Shown here in pieces: positions 43,701 through 50,242 of a stretch of DNA of 64,000 bases. The notes below the pieces were generated by a model. That model did no database searches and was not told the DNA's origin. It saw nothing but the letters and a program-made list of their open reading frames with translations. The position numbers and the translations under genes were made by a program. Numbering within the stretch: position 1 is the stretch's first letter; each line of letters starts with the position of its first letter. This DNA is from Phoronis australis (Eukaryota; Phoronida; Phoronidae): contig NMRA01000176.1 in NCBI GenBank assembly GCA_002633005.1, positions 585,955 through 649,954 of the forward strand, given 5' to 3'.

Positions 43701-45204
43701 AATATGAAATATTTTGAAAAATGAAAGACAATAACAAAAAGGGTATCAAAGTTTTGTGGCAAAACTTGTTGGTATGAAATGAGAATTCGAAACCCATCTC
43801 AGCATTAAGTAATTGTTCTTCGAGACGAAAGGTGACTATTGATCCAAGGCATATGCACACTTCTGCGACTGATTGGCGACAGTATTCACCTTTCTCAGGC
43901 TTCTAATTCAATCAGAGACGCGCTTTTGTGTAACAGATACCCCATGATGGGAAGATGTCACTCCCATCTATTAAGTGTTTGCCACAGATGTCGCTCAACA
44001 CCAGTTAGTCAAAACACCATGATTTTCAGAATTCTACAATTTCAGAAAGTAAAAGAGTTTGAAAGTTATAAGTGGGAGTGGTTTCAGAAACTCAACACTC
44101 GCACTTAAAGTTATGTAGAACCATAGAAAAATATCCAAATTCCGCTAAATTCGTATGCATCAAAATGGCCAAACCTAAAAAAATTAAAAATTACATTTTT
44201 ACCAAAATGATGCTTTCTCATTAGAGGCGAAACTTCGCTTTTACCAAAATTTCGGTAAGTGGGAAAGTTAACTCCTGTAGTTAAACTTCAAGTGAAACTT
44301 TGCTAAAATAGTAGGATTGAAAAGCAAAGCATCAGTACTTATCAAAACTTCGGTGTAATGAGAAATTATTGGTAGAGGTCGCGGCAAGAATATACAATCA
44401 CACAAGACTCACAAAACATGTTCTTTATTATTGTAGCATAACTGATGTGCTCTCAATAGATGCACGTAAATAAATAAAACAAAGCATGACACTGATCATT
44501 TTCATAAACACTCCTAAATAGCCGGAGAACAATTTTCAGTTAGCCTTGAACCCACTACTCAATATTCATTTGAGAGTAACAATGAACTATGCTGTCTGGT
44601 GTCTACTCCAATGGCTGAATTGGCATCCAGCGATAACTTTGATATCGCTGTCTAGTGGGAAAGGTAAGTGAAGTTTTGGTAGAGCTTCGGTAAACCGAAG
44701 TTCCCCTAATGGGAAAGAACCTTAACTGCAACTTCTTGGCAAGTGTAAAATTGTGGACAATGACATGTAACTCTTCAGTAATTAATCAAAATATAAAAGG
44801 GAGGAAAAACAAAGTTAACTTTCCAATTGTCTCTGTTTAAATAGTTACGAATCGCCACTCCAGTCTATACTATAAAGCATTTCCTCTTCAGACAGAAAAT
44901 CAGCAAGATCTTTTAGCTCGTTGATTTCTCATGGTATTTGCCACATTTTTCAACAGAGCTAGAAAACCTTTTACAGAATTTGTCGGTGCTTTGTTTTGAA
45001 AGTGAAACCGAATGCCAGCAGTCATCAGAAAAAGACCAAGTGAATTTAAGCATTAACAGTGTACCAATCAAAGCCTTTGAAAGCATGAAAAATGGCAATT
45101 CTTGCAATTTTAATAACGGAAATCGAAGAAACTGCTGCAGTTATCAGTTTCGCTTGAAAGCTTACCTTGTACTCTGTCAGCCAGTCTCTGATAAGGCGTG
45201 TCAT
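1560..45204 (-). CDS. FAM126A: Hyccin (FAM126/HYCC) orthologue, 10 coding exons, 3' end outside window
   Basis: Hyccin is the small subunit that, with TTC7 and EFR3, holds the lipid kinase PI4KA at the plasma membrane for PI4P synthesis (known for the family). Ten exons on the minus strand, right to left (45166, 37526, 33551, 22509, 13408, 8249, 6941, 4855, 3700, 1560), give about 341 codons. All but one join, 33551 to 22509, close unambiguously in phase. Recognisable blocks are a WLTEYK start, EPVVHQLFEFYRS, a PSLGMASIYHE block, TLTESALSSL, LRCYNADIANFPQ, ELLSSVYFVMFNG, FRACHELYPEVLL and VTNAIKNSL, in the family's order. Vertebrate hyccins are about 520 residues, so the variable C-terminal tail is missing and probably lies beyond position 1. 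Introns are large and full of transposons. An invertebrate single-copy gene cannot be assigned to HYCC1 versus HYCC2. Confidence 0.93.
1871..3586. mobile_element. Kolobok-like DNA transposon, copy 1
   Basis: It starts with TTAA (1867-1870) followed by AGGAGAATGCCACCC. The right end is a decayed inverted copy of this (ggtggca near 3570). It is homologous over its whole length to 26297-27970 and to 62370-64000, in the same orientation. Near the right end the minus strand (3090-3320) reads IRKWLAVVKKKRYAVNSKYE, a THAP-type DNA-binding domain piece. TTAA target sites plus a THAP domain are the known marks of the Kolobok superfamily. Frames are broken. It sits in the intron between hyccin exons 9 and 10. 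Confidence 0.75.
3700..3787 (-). CDS. FAM126A: Hyccin exon 9
   Basis: 88 bp, acceptor AG at 3788-3789 and donor GTAAG at 3695-3699. After one base completing a split Met codon it codes FNGYANAGIGALEDIHFRAC and then HELYPEVLL (residues about 258-286). The ELYPE-LL motif is the hyccin signature in this position. It ends on a complete codon. Confidence 0.95.
4855..4986 (-). CDS. FAM126A: Hyccin exon 8
   Basis: 132 bp, acceptor tttacag and donor GTAAGT. It begins with the base completing Arg, then VCATGFDHLKSQQSGKTK, and ends PFLLELLSSVYFVM, where the Met codon is split into the next exon. The -LL-SVYF-M-FNG run across this junction matches hyccin. The phase (1 + 43 codons + 2) agrees with both neighbours. 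Confidence 0.93.
5322..6848 (-). mobile_element. TIR DNA transposon, 'TTACCGTATTCGCC' family, full-length copy
   Basis: The ends are inverted repeats: TTACCGCATTCGCCGTAA at 5322 and its near-exact reverse complement ending at 6848. The 1.5-kb interior has no intact gene. A segment containing the right end is also present at 24194-24485 (and its allele 25311-25590), and much of the interior at about 54600-55470, both in the opposite orientation to this copy. It lies in a hyccin intron. The superfamily is not assigned because no clear target duplication is visible. Confidence 0.75.
6941..7036 (-). CDS. FAM126A: Hyccin exon 7
   Basis: 96 bp, acceptor ttttttag and donor GTAATG. It codes LSVMTYVLRCYNADIANFPQ and MSHQSVCELAN, flanked by two split Arg codons. 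The CYNA---P--S-QS-C pattern is that of hyccin. It ends 93 bp from the right TIR of the neighbouring transposon. Confidence 0.95.
7037..8248. other. Hyccin intron, nothing recognised
   Basis: Intron between exons 6 and 7. The only notable thing is a G-run near 7869-7883. No exon, RNA gene or clear repeat seen. Confidence 0.6.
8249..8370 (-). CDS. FAM126A: Hyccin exon 6
   Basis: 122 bp, acceptor ttttag and donor GTATTT. It codes ATGFLPGSTLTESALSSLDS, ELRKIQYGPFPQ and VERVIAKN plus two bases of a split Arg. LTESALS---L followed by YGP-P and a terminal NR is the hyccin pattern. An earlier possible donor (CAG|GTGGAA) would lose the conserved NR and is less likely. Confidence 0.95.
8371..10585. 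other. Hyccin intron with one CTCF-like motif
   Basis: Mostly unremarkable AT-rich intron. An isolated CCACCAGGGGGCAC lies at 8420-8433, which matches the bilaterian CTCF core. Nothing else recognised. Confidence 0.5.
10586..11983. mobile_element. TIR element with AAATA duplication and subterminal tandem repeats
   Basis: The ends are inverted: CACGGGTGAGAAACAACATG at the left and its reverse complement at the right. AAATA sits directly outside each end, giving a 5-bp target duplication. Both termini hold short imperfect tandem copies of a roughly 30-bp block (gaccgcc-caccaaaaacagg type), in mirrored orientation. No transposase is visible inside. CAC termini with a 5-bp duplication recall Transib-type elements, but the heptamer is not a good match, so the class is uncertain. 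Confidence 0.8.
11984..13407. other. Hyccin intron, nothing recognised
   Basis: AT-rich intron between the TIR element and exon 5. No exon, RNA gene or clear repeat identified. Confidence 0.5.
13408..13488 (-). CDS. FAM126A: Hyccin exon 5
   Basis: 81 bp, phase 0 at both ends, acceptor ttcag and donor GTAACT. It codes EVVNDDGSPKIETYRIPSLG and MASIYHE (residues about 114-140). The E-V---G-----IPSL---S-YHE pattern is strongly hyccin-like and was the first exon recognised. Confidence 0.95.
13489..22508. other. 9-kb hyccin intron, mostly unrecognised
   Basis: AT-rich sequence with a SINE-like tRNA relic near 19240-19292 and an ATT/AAT-rich patch at 20105-20165. Small frames on both strands show no family resemblance. 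A GC-neutral block at 21798-21992 is open on both strands but is not recognised. Confidence 0.5.
19240..19292 (-). repeat. tRNA-derived SINE fragment
   Basis: On the minus strand the text reads gaggcagtgtgtcctag... followed by a B-box-like gggttcgcatccc (19246-19258) and cactggggcaaa. This is the form of a tRNA-headed SINE that has lost part of its middle. It cannot fold as a full tRNA. Confidence 0.5.
22509..22551 (-). CDS. FAM126A: Hyccin exon 4 (43-bp micro-exon)
   Basis: Acceptor gtccag and donor GTAGCG. After one base it codes SCWLELLIGFDVLQ (residues about 100-113), which aligns with the hyccin stretch C-E-LL-G-YNL just before exon 5. The phase requires the upstream exon to end with two bases, which selects the donor at 33549-33550. 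An alternative acceptor nearby (ctaag) would add a few residues and need another donor. The exon is likely; its right boundary is less sure. Confidence 0.75.
22991..23420 (+). pseudogene. THAP-domain gene fragment, two exons, frame broken
   Basis: Exon 1 (22991-23091) reads MVGCCVAGSAKCKGVSFHTL and then QRPHNRLWEEKLPG. Exon 2 (from 23384, acceptor tttcag) reads NKTLYICSRHF, joined in phase through a split Gly codon. The order M-V-CC---GVSFH---W---CS-HF is the C2CH THAP DNA-binding finger. One expected zinc ligand seems replaced by Ser (residue 9). After CSRHF a TGA appears, because the T-run is one base longer than the frame EDERLFM needs. Both assembled haplotype copies of exon 2 (also at 24516) carry this break. 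It lies antisense inside a hyccin intron. THAP fingers occur in host genes and in P/Kolobok transposases; which this was cannot be told. Confidence 0.65.
23087..23346. mobile_element. 260-bp MITE with CCCGGGTGAGAATTT termini
   Basis: CCCGGGTGAGAATTTTACAC at the left is mirrored by CCCGGGTGAGAATTTGACAC on the opposite strand at the right end. The interior is made almost wholly of short degenerate repeats of acgtgtcaaa / acgtgtaaaa in both orientations. It has no coding capacity. It occupies nearly the entire intron between the two THAP exons. Confidence 0.85.
23355..24485. repeat. Haplotype segment, copy A of a near-identical pair
   Basis: This 1.13-kb segment, from tgtgtcaacgtg to cgcctcagct, is repeated at 24487-25590 with scattered substitutions and several small indels. 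The second copy starts immediately after a single N at 24486. Both contain the THAP exon 2 and the left end of a TTACCG-family transposon (24194-24485). Confidence 0.9.
24486..24486. other. Single-N assembly join
   Basis: A lone N sits exactly where the second copy of the 1.1-kb segment begins. This looks like a contig join, not a base-call ambiguity. Confidence 0.85.
24487..25590. repeat. Haplotype segment, copy B
   Basis: Second copy of 23355-24485. Unlike copy A it continues into unique sequence (tggattaactat...) at its right end. The 8-bp to 11-bp indels and substitutions are of the size expected between alleles in a very heterozygous animal. Confidence 0.9.
25591..26296. other. Hyccin intron, nothing recognised
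   Basis: AT-rich intron between the duplicated segment and the second Kolobok-like copy. No coding or structural signal seen. Confidence 0.5.
26297..27970. mobile_element. Kolobok-like DNA transposon, copy 2 (both ends preserved)
   Basis: The left end is AGGAGCATGCCACCC preceded by TTAC. The right end is GGGTGGCATTCGCCT followed by TTAA, so the inverted termini and the TTAA target site can both be read. The minus-strand frame at 27584-27826 holds SECCCVTVHR, then KNEKYAVNSKYEAVKNLRVC, a THAP-like C-C ... C-x2-(H) pattern with frameshifts. On the plus strand at 27421 the three copies share an ATG-led reading with a GYQF motif followed by an acidic E-Y-D-E-E patch. Neither frame is intact, so this is a defective copy. 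Confidence 0.8.
28051..28413 (+). pseudogene. Degenerate protein-coding relic with Cys-rich end, family unknown
   Basis: Two protein-like stretches follow each other. The first reads SIFDIDVGEEHQSGDSNTEL and HEGDDFQNLI, an acidic segment. The second, after a frame change, reads CYKCHRYCHLLCFHPTFPDE, NLNEEDLQYLSEHG and ILCDLC, ending in TGA at 28411. The spaced Cys/His residues suggest a former zinc-binding module. It could belong to a transposase or to a host gene; I cannot name it. Histone-type stem-loops start 10 bases after the stop. Confidence 0.35.
28424..28439 (+). promoter_or_regulatory. Histone-type 3' stem-loop 1
   Basis: CAAC followed by GGTTCTTTTAAGAACC and ATTTCA. The 6-bp stem, 4-base loop and flanks match the consensus of replication-dependent histone mRNA 3' ends (GGYYCTTTTVAGRRCC with ACCCA-like sequence after it). 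No histone coding sequence precedes it. Confidence 0.6.
28481..28496 (+). promoter_or_regulatory. Histone-type 3' stem-loop 2
   Basis: ACCAAC, then GGCCTTTTTAAGGGCC, then ACTCA. Stem of six pairs (one G-T), loop of four, flanks close to the histone consensus. It starts 57 bases after the first one, in the same orientation. Confidence 0.6.
28497..30765. other. Hyccin intron, nothing firmly recognised
   Basis: AT-rich sequence. A minus-strand patch near 29361-29428 could be read as a membrane-like exon but has no family support. Open frames at 30161-30463 look random. Confidence 0.5.
31144..31144. other. Single-N assembly join inside repeat
   Basis: Left of the N the text matches 34531-34980; right of it it matches sequence beginning near 35197 or 35652. 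So 0.2-0.7 kb of internal repeat has been skipped at a contig join. Confidence 0.8.
31575..31604 (+). repeat. Terminal hairpin of the repeat family
   Basis: ATGCGTCCACATAT, AA, then ATATGTGGGCGCAT pair almost perfectly. The same hairpin ends copy 2 (about 36028-36057). A second half-unit follows here. Confidence 0.8.
31632..33550. other. Hyccin intron, nothing recognised
   Basis: AT-rich intron. The 105-codon plus-strand frame at 32174-32491 has low-complexity, AT-driven composition and no family resemblance. Confidence 0.5.
33551..33699 (-). CDS. FAM126A: Hyccin exon 3
   Basis: Acceptor tttacag at the right. It reads VVEPVVHQLFEFYRSPHIEL, RRFTLQYVPTLLSLYLVACS and RNEKK, then VCPLE if the donor at 33549-33550 is used. 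EP-VHQLFEFYRS is the best conserved hyccin motif. An alternative donor (AAG|GTCTGT, exon end 33565) gives a clean 135-bp exon but breaks the phase into exon 4. The left boundary is therefore uncertain by 14 bases. Confidence 0.92.
33700..34530. other. Hyccin intron, nothing recognised
   Basis: Short AT-rich intron segment before the second copy of the CTCF-motif-rich repeat. No signal seen. Confidence 0.5.
34531..36060 (+). repeat. CTCF-motif-rich repeat family, copy 2
   Basis: Same start (aacaagagcaacgcag) and end (hairpin plus gggtgcataa) as copy 1 but 1.53 kb long. It contains an internal near-tandem array of blocks of about 150 bp, each beginning with a CCACTAGNNGGC motif: about 34931, 34956, 35100, 35261, 35406, 35552, 35713 and 35858. 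A further CCAGTAGAGGGC lies at 34620. Higher-order period is about 450 bp (two full turns). Confidence 0.85.
36061..37102. other. Hyccin intron, nothing recognised
   Basis: AT-rich sequence without supported features. Confidence 0.5.
37103..37179 (-). repeat. tRNA-like SINE head (pseudo-tRNA)
   Basis: On the minus strand it reads an A-box-like TGGCTCAGTGAACTAGAGC (37150-37168), an anticodon-arm-like stretch, and a B-box-like GGTTCAAGCC (37113-37122). The spacing is that of a tRNA. The two acceptor-stem strands do not pair, so it is a SINE head or dead tRNA copy and not a functional tRNA gene. Confidence 0.65.
37441..37480 (+). repeat. 5' fragment of the CTCF-motif-rich repeat family
   Basis: aacaagagcaacgcggagca and the following ttgaaatgcgtccgcaac match the starts of the copies at 30766 and 34531. 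Only the first 40 bases are present. Confidence 0.7.
37526..37633 (-). CDS. FAM126A: Hyccin exon 2
   Basis: 108 bp, phase 0 at both ends, acceptor cttgcag and donor GTGAGT. It codes SLSETDTKTYASTIFSNQPL and ILNLYDLFHSEPDSNV (residues about 14-49). It connects the WLTEYK start exon to the VVEPVVHQLF exon, as in hyccin. Confidence 0.92.
37634..40205. other. Hyccin intron with a microsatellite
   Basis: AAC/AAT microsatellite at 38119-38145. The 149-codon plus-strand frame at 39704-40153 is not recognised and has no family support. Nothing else seen. Confidence 0.5.
40206..40446. mobile_element. Foldback MITE, about 240 bp
   Basis: The left half (agggtgacttattccagggtaacttgcacc..., cctggggaaaagcggaagta) is the imperfect inverse of the right half (ttccgccttaccccagtt..., ggcaagttgcacttaag). 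Internal and terminal blocks pair in the same order, as in a short TIR element. No coding content. Confidence 0.65.
40322..40747 (-). pseudogene. Protein-like open frame of unknown family, end formed by MITE
   Basis: 142 codons without a stop on the minus strand, beginning just after a TAA. The first two thirds look like real protein: HLAIKFFDESHIKPGYAWCP, LNIEAGDEGSTIFAIENN, ASLFTELCWHETGVVEDF and CEKQFEIAMDLYST. The last third (from about 40446 down) is encoded by the MITE. There is no initiating Met at the upstream end; the first ATG is internal. It may be an exon relic or processed-gene fragment. I do not recognise the family. Confidence 0.4.
40748..44212. other. Hyccin intron, nothing recognised
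   Basis: AT-rich intron. No exon, RNA or clear repeat was found in this 3.5 kb. Confidence 0.5.
44213..44719. mobile_element. MITE with CTTTCYCATTAG termini, about 510 bp
   Basis: The left end (ctttctcattagaggcgaaacttcg, then ttttaccaaaatttcggta) is the imperfect reverse complement of the right end (ttggtagagcttcggtaaac, then cgaagttcccctaatgggaa ag). The inner region has further partial copies of cttcggt-type words. No coding capacity. Confidence 0.7.
45166..45204 (-). CDS. FAM126A: Hyccin exon 1 (start codon exon)
   Basis: 39 coding bases, MTRLIRDWLTEYK, followed by donor GTAAGC. The WL-E-K ending fits the start of the hyccin family. An ATG five bases upstream (45209) opens a two-codon frame ending in TGA. 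A likely acceptor (gacctgtgcag) ends at 45210, so the 5' UTR probably continues in another, unidentified upstream exon. Confidence 0.9.
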
Positions 45205-45209
45205 TTCAT

Positions 45210-47422
45210 CTGCACAGGTCACTTATGCAGTACTTTGGCAGTAATCACGCACGCCAACACTCTTCAACCTGCAATAAAGATACCTTATCAAGAACATAGT
45301 CTTGGGATTTAAGCACAATACACTTGAATAGTCAGCCTAGCTTAAAAATTAATTTTAATGAACTTATGAGGGGGAACTGTAATCTCCTGACATAGTAAAT
45401 CTGACAAAGTAAACACCAGTGAAAAACCATTTGAAAAATGAACTGGATGGCTGTCTGGAAATGTCTGTCTGGTGCATTATGGTCACATGCGTTTAAAATC
45501 AGGCAACAAAAAATGTCCGAAATCTGTAACATGAAATTATATAACAATTGACAAATCTGAGAAAGTAGCAAAAGAGTGTCCCGACAATGCTCAGGGTCAT
45601 TCTGGCATTCTTAAATATTTTTTATGTAAACATATTATGTTTTAGCTGACAAAGATTTTGAATGAAAAAAACATTGTGCACTCCATCCAGTAGTTCCATG
45701 GGTGAAAAACAACACGACTACCAGACCCAGAACATGAGCACCGGTTTTCCAAATCGGACCGGTGAATTCACTGTGTATCATGTCTTCTACATAACCTGTC
45801 AAGGGCAGCCACTTGAAAACCATTAGACAGGTGAGAATTGAAAATCATTAGACAAATTAATCACAGACGCAATTGCCCTCCAGAGGTAATTTGTTAAACT
45901 ATCTCAACTGTGGCCCTGAACCTGAGAACAGCAAGTTAACAAAAGTGGGAAAAGCAAAAAAAATGTGTAGTATGCTCCAAACTCATATTTTTGCTTTTTT
46001 CTTTTTAATACTTCTATTCAGCAGTAACCTCATCAGAACGAAGTCACGAAAATCCTCAACATGTTTACGCCATATTCTCTTCGCATTGTGTACTCAAGCT
46101 AAGACTGAGCATTAGGAGGAAAGAGACTACTAGGAGACACTGGGAAAAAGAAAGTTCCTTGTCTCTTTTAGCCGACACCAGGTGGTGCTGGAGAAAGAAA
46201 ACCCAACATTTTAACTGGCATCAGACGACTAGTTCTTTTTGAAAATAGGGACAACTAAAAACACCACACGTTTCATTTTAGGCTCTTGACTTGAACAAAT
46301 TCTTTTTTAAAACTAATTCAAGTTACAAACATCGACTCTTGCTACTTTTGTGGACAATCTTAAGAAAATTTGAAGCACTTATTTTGGGACTGTAAAGCTG
46401 TGAACTCATTTTGGAAAAGGGTTAATACTGACATGAATTCATGACAGCCCACTTTCCTACAACAATGTTATCTTGAGCAAGAAACTTGTGAAACACCATA
46501 TTCCTATTTGGTAAATAGTACATTTATTAGCAGAAGTTTGTATCGAAAATTTTGTTCTTTTAAGTGCTTTAATATCGTCCATCGAACAATTGAGTGAAAA
46601 GTATAGTGTTCCTAAAAATTCATAATTTAGATCTCTTGTAAGTTTGAAGCTTTTTACACAAGTAGTCAGCAAGATTAGGTGTGCATATGCATATATGTGA
46701 CTATGTGTCTTTTTGTAAAAAACCACAACACTGTAACAATTTTCAAAAATAACATACCCAAAATATGCTATTTATGGCCTTGAAGGTAAGTTTCTACTTG
46801 TCACTGTCAGTGTTAGCCTTGGTATACAGATTTGGAACACTCTGGGTAAAAAGTACAAAACAAAAAATTTTGCACAAAGTTAATGAATTCAAAACTACAG
46901 TCTTCATTGACTTAATAATTAAATTTGGTTATCGTTACAAAAAGAATGCCATTAGCCCAAAATTATGCAGTAAAGTTTGTGGATCAATATGAGCGCCATC
47001 TGTTGGTCAATCTCTGTTTTCGCCGATTCTTCAATCCACCATCTTTTTTCACATACTGTATTGCGCACAGTTTAAAACAAATTACCAGAAGTGGTTGCAC
47101 TTAATTAGTTTTCAGTATTTTACTACCAGTGAGCCAAAATTATCAGAAAATTTTGCTTGGGAAATTTGTCATAATCTCCCAAAAGAAGACACTCTAGCCA
47201 ACCTAACTTTGAGCAAATGGCCCGTATGCATGTCATGAGTGTACCATTTCGAAATCTTCAAATGACTTTTGTTTCTTACAAAAGCTGAAGAGTAAAAAAA
47301 GAAAATGGCATTAATCAGAATGAGCTTCTTTTAAACGACAAAAAGTACAAGATTGTTGCAATTTGAATGTCGCAGAACTTTGCAAAAACGTATGCACGGC
47401 TGGAGGTGCTAGGTTTTGAGGT
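45210..47422. other. Upstream of hyccin start codon; 5' UTR exon and promoter not located
   Basis: The non-coding first exon and promoter of hyccin should be here or further right. I see no CpG-rich block or clear core promoter. A gcgccatctgttggtc word at 46992 resembles a CTCF site on the opposite strand. Confidence 0.4.
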
Positions 47423-47560
47423 TAAAGTGAAGTAAACAGGTCTCTCTTCAAAATGGCTACCGTGGGAACCAGTTTTCACTGAATAACAGGCATTGCCATT
47501 ATTTAGTGAAAACCAGTTGCCTGTAGCCATTTTGAAGAGGGAGTTGTTTACTCCACTTTT
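47423..47560. repeat. 138-bp near-perfect hairpin
   Basis: The left arm (47423-47487) and right arm (47497-47560) are inverted copies of about 64 bp with few mismatches. Shared words are tcttcaaaatggcta and accagttttcact. The loop is about 9 bases. It could be a small foldback element. Confidence 0.85.
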
Positions 47561-47765
47561 ACCGTTTTTGATTAAGTTTTGTTGTGGAAGGACAGCAAAC
47601 ATAGATGTGGGAAAATGAACATCGACTTGCCCTTTATATTTTAAATTTTTAACCATTGGGTTTTGACAATACAGCAAGCCAGCTACCTGGCTATGTCAGT
47701 GTCCGAGTCGATTATCATTGCTGTATAAACGCAGCACTGTACTTATTTACACTGAGACAGGTTGA

Positions 47766-48430
47766 GATTGTAGCCTTCCGTTAGACAGTGACCACCGTGT
47801 CTAGACAGCTAGTCTAGTGTAGTTCGTACAGGAGCTTCACATGCTAGTTAAGCTTTTTGGCAAATTATGGCTCAAACTGGAAAATCATCAAAGTCACGCT
47901 GTTATAAATACCTTTTCCGCATAGAGGGACACCTTAGGAGGCCGTCAATGTAATTCCTTCCAGCTCGCAGAAATACTCCCATTATCAAACTTTTTCTTTA
48001 AGCAGTCCATCGTTCAGTTCCCAACAACAGAAAATTTGCCATTTTTAACACTGCACGCGGCAGGTGGTATGATGTCATATTCCCTGGCATAAGCAGTGTA
48101 AAAATGGCCAGTTACCGATTTTGGGAAATGAACGAGGGACTGCTTAAAGAAAAAGTTTGATAACGGGAGTATTTCTACAAGTTAGAAGGAATTAAATACA
48201 TTGACGGCCTCCTGAGAACTTGTCTTTCTATGCGCAAAAGGTATAGCAAAGTGACTTTAATGTTTTAGCTAGTGTGAGCCATAATTCACAGAAAATCTTC
48301 CGGCATATGAAGCTCCTTTAAAAGCTACACCGTCTCCAAGTCAGCTAGAGACGATGGTCGTGGTCTAGCTTTCCACAGGCAGTGCATGGTCGGCGCTAGG
48401 CAACACGTAGCCTTTCGGTTGGTCGGTTAG
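47766..48430. mobile_element. Large foldback element
   Basis: Left arm (about 47766-48054) and right arm (about 48093-48430) are inverted copies. Paired words include cttaggaggccgtcaatgta / tacattgacggcctcctgag, ctttttctttaagcagtcc / ggactgcttaaagaaaaag, and ccatttttaacactgc / gcagtgtaaaaatgg. The loop is about 38 bases. Part of one arm also occurs at 52055-52165. A Gypsy element is inserted at 48431. Confidence 0.85.
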
Positions 48431-48585
48431 TGTTGATATGAGCGACCTCTACCGGTCTCTCTATATATATATATTACATAGTGTAAACATCTGTTAGTTG
48501 TAGTGTGAGCACCAGTTAGTGCACATCAATAAAAGCAGTACTAGTTATCCTGAAGATCGTTCTTTATTCACTTAACAACTCAACA
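48431..48585 (+). repeat. Gypsy 5' LTR
   Basis: Starts TGTTG and ends CAACA. Contains a TATA-rich run (48461-48475) and an AATAAA at 48528-48533, in the order expected for an LTR promoter and polyadenylation signal. The right boundary is set by the primer-site-like sequence that follows; no 3' LTR is available to confirm it. Confidence 0.75.
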
Positions 48586-48602
48586 TGGTGGCAGCGGTAT
48601 TT
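48586..48602 (+). other. Gypsy primer-binding site
   Basis: TGGTGGCAGCGGTATTT directly follows the LTR. The TGG start is complementary to a tRNA CCA end, and TGGTGGCAGCGG is a common primer site in Gypsy elements. Confidence 0.65.
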
Positions 48603-48619
48603 TGACCAATCTCTGAAAG

Positions 48620-50241
48620 ATGGCAACGAACGGCAATTTTAGACTGCCTCCACAACTGGACTTATCGGACGCTAATCTCGCGGAAACATTCCGCAAATGG
48701 AAACAGCAATTAAACGTATATTTGTTGGCCAGCGGAGCGACAGGAAAACCCAAGAAGGTACAAGCAGCAATTATTTTGCATTGCGGTGGCAATGACGTGA
48801 TTAGCGCTGCTGAACATTTTGTATACGATAATGCCGGAGACGAGGAAGATCCCGAGAAACTGTTACAAAAACTGGAGGAGTATTGTACGCCAAAACAAAA
48901 TGTGGTGGTCGAAACATTTCGTTTTTGGAAAATCAAGTATAACGAACCATTCGACACATTTTTGACCGAAGTGCGGACAAAAGCTGAATCCTGCAAATTC
49001 AACGACAAAGAAAGAATGATACGGGACAAAATAGTGTTAAGTGTCAGTGGAAAATTGCAAGAACTGTTACTGAGAGAAACTGATTTGACACTGGACAAAA
49101 CGATAAAAACGTGCCGCGCATTCGAGATGTCAAATCAGCAAGTCCGTGAAATGGGTACGCTTAGTGGCACAAACGACACTAAAATCCAAAAGGTAAGAAA
49201 GCAACCTTTCAAACACACACCCGCCGCACACAAAAGGTATCCAAATGCCAGTTACGATCAGAAACCCCCTGCGACGATAGACTGTGACTTTTGTGGAAAA
49301 AAACACAAAAAGGGGAAGGATTATTGCCCGGCCTGGGGTAAAATATGCACAGGGTGTGGCGGACGAAACCATTTCAAACCAAAGTGTAAAAAAGTGAACG
49401 TGGTGAGCCAGGAATCACAATCTGAAATTGATGAACAATGGCTACAACACATCGATACTGGATCGCCAAAACGCGTGTTCGCAAACATGAATGTCAACGG
49501 ATGTGACATACGCTTCCAATTAGACACTGGTGCAGATATAAACACGATATGCCAGAAATACGTGAGAAAAGACCAGTGCAAGCCGAGTACTAACAGATTG
49601 GTTATGTGGAACAAAACCAAACAACAGCCATTGGGCGAGGCAACACTCAATCTGACCAACCCCGTCGACGGAATTCCCAGACGAATAACATTTACAGTAG
49701 TTCCGAACGGATTCAACTGCCTATTAGGGATAGAAACCCTGGAGACCCTGGGATTAATTACTGTAAACAATGACAAGTTTGTGTCTGAAATACACACTAA
49801 CAAGATTTATGGTAACTGCGCGGGAAATCTCGGAGACTTGGGGGAGGTGTCCTTTGTCACTGATGACAAGATCCCCCCCAAAACATTGCCTGCAAGGAAA
49901 ATACCCATTGCATTGCAAGCGGAGGTAAAGGCAGAATTGGATAACTTGATTGAACGTGGAATATTGATACCGGTAACTGAACCAACCAAATGGGTATCAC
50001 AAATGGCAGTAGTAAGAAAACCAAACGGAAGTTTGCGCATATGTATTGATCCCCAGCCACTGAACAAGGCATTGTTGCGCGAACACTATAAGATGCCTAC
50101 ATTGGATGAAGTTTTGCCAAAGCTAAATAACGCAAAAATATTTAGCAAATATGACGTGAAAGAGGCATTTTGGCACGTGCGCCTAGACGAAGAATCGAGT
50201 TTTCTGACAACAATGATAACCTCTTTTGGAAGCCGCGTCAG
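48620..50241 (+). CDS. Gypsy gag-pro-pol polyprotein, cut at assembly join
   Basis: One uninterrupted frame of 540 codons, open at the N. Residues 1 to about 190 are a retrotransposon Gag. Residues about 222-256 carry paired Cys/His zinc knuckles (CDFCGKKHKKGKDYC and CTGCGGRNHFKPKC). The aspartic protease active site LDTGAD is at about residues 301-306. The reverse transcriptase N-terminus follows, with the block FSKYDVKEAFWHV near residue 515. The catalytic YxDD box lies beyond the cut. Gag and Pol share one frame with no stop or shift. The absence of damage in the 1.6 kb visible suggests a recent insertion. Confidence 0.92.
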
Positions 50242-50242
50242 N
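50242..50242. other. Single-N assembly join
   Basis: After this N the sequence restarts with aagtgactttaatg, which is position 48249 of the foldback, not Gypsy sequence. It marks a change of contig or haplotype. Confidence 0.9.

Larger units (their letters stand above)
48431..50241 (+). mobile_element. Gypsy/Ty3 LTR retrotransposon, 5' part only
   Basis: It comprises a 5' LTR (48431-48585), a primer-binding-like site and one open gag-pro-pol frame that stops at an N at 50242. The 3' half (rest of RT, RNase H, integrase, 3' LTR) is absent from the assembly. The insertion point is sharp: the flank cggttag is followed by TGTTGATATG here but by unique sequence (gggctacaat) in the repeated flank after the N. 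Confidence 0.9.

Noticed and set aside
48580-50072. Several minus-strand frames of 70-172 codons across the Gypsy gene
   Set aside because: Antisense shadows of the gag-pro-pol frame.
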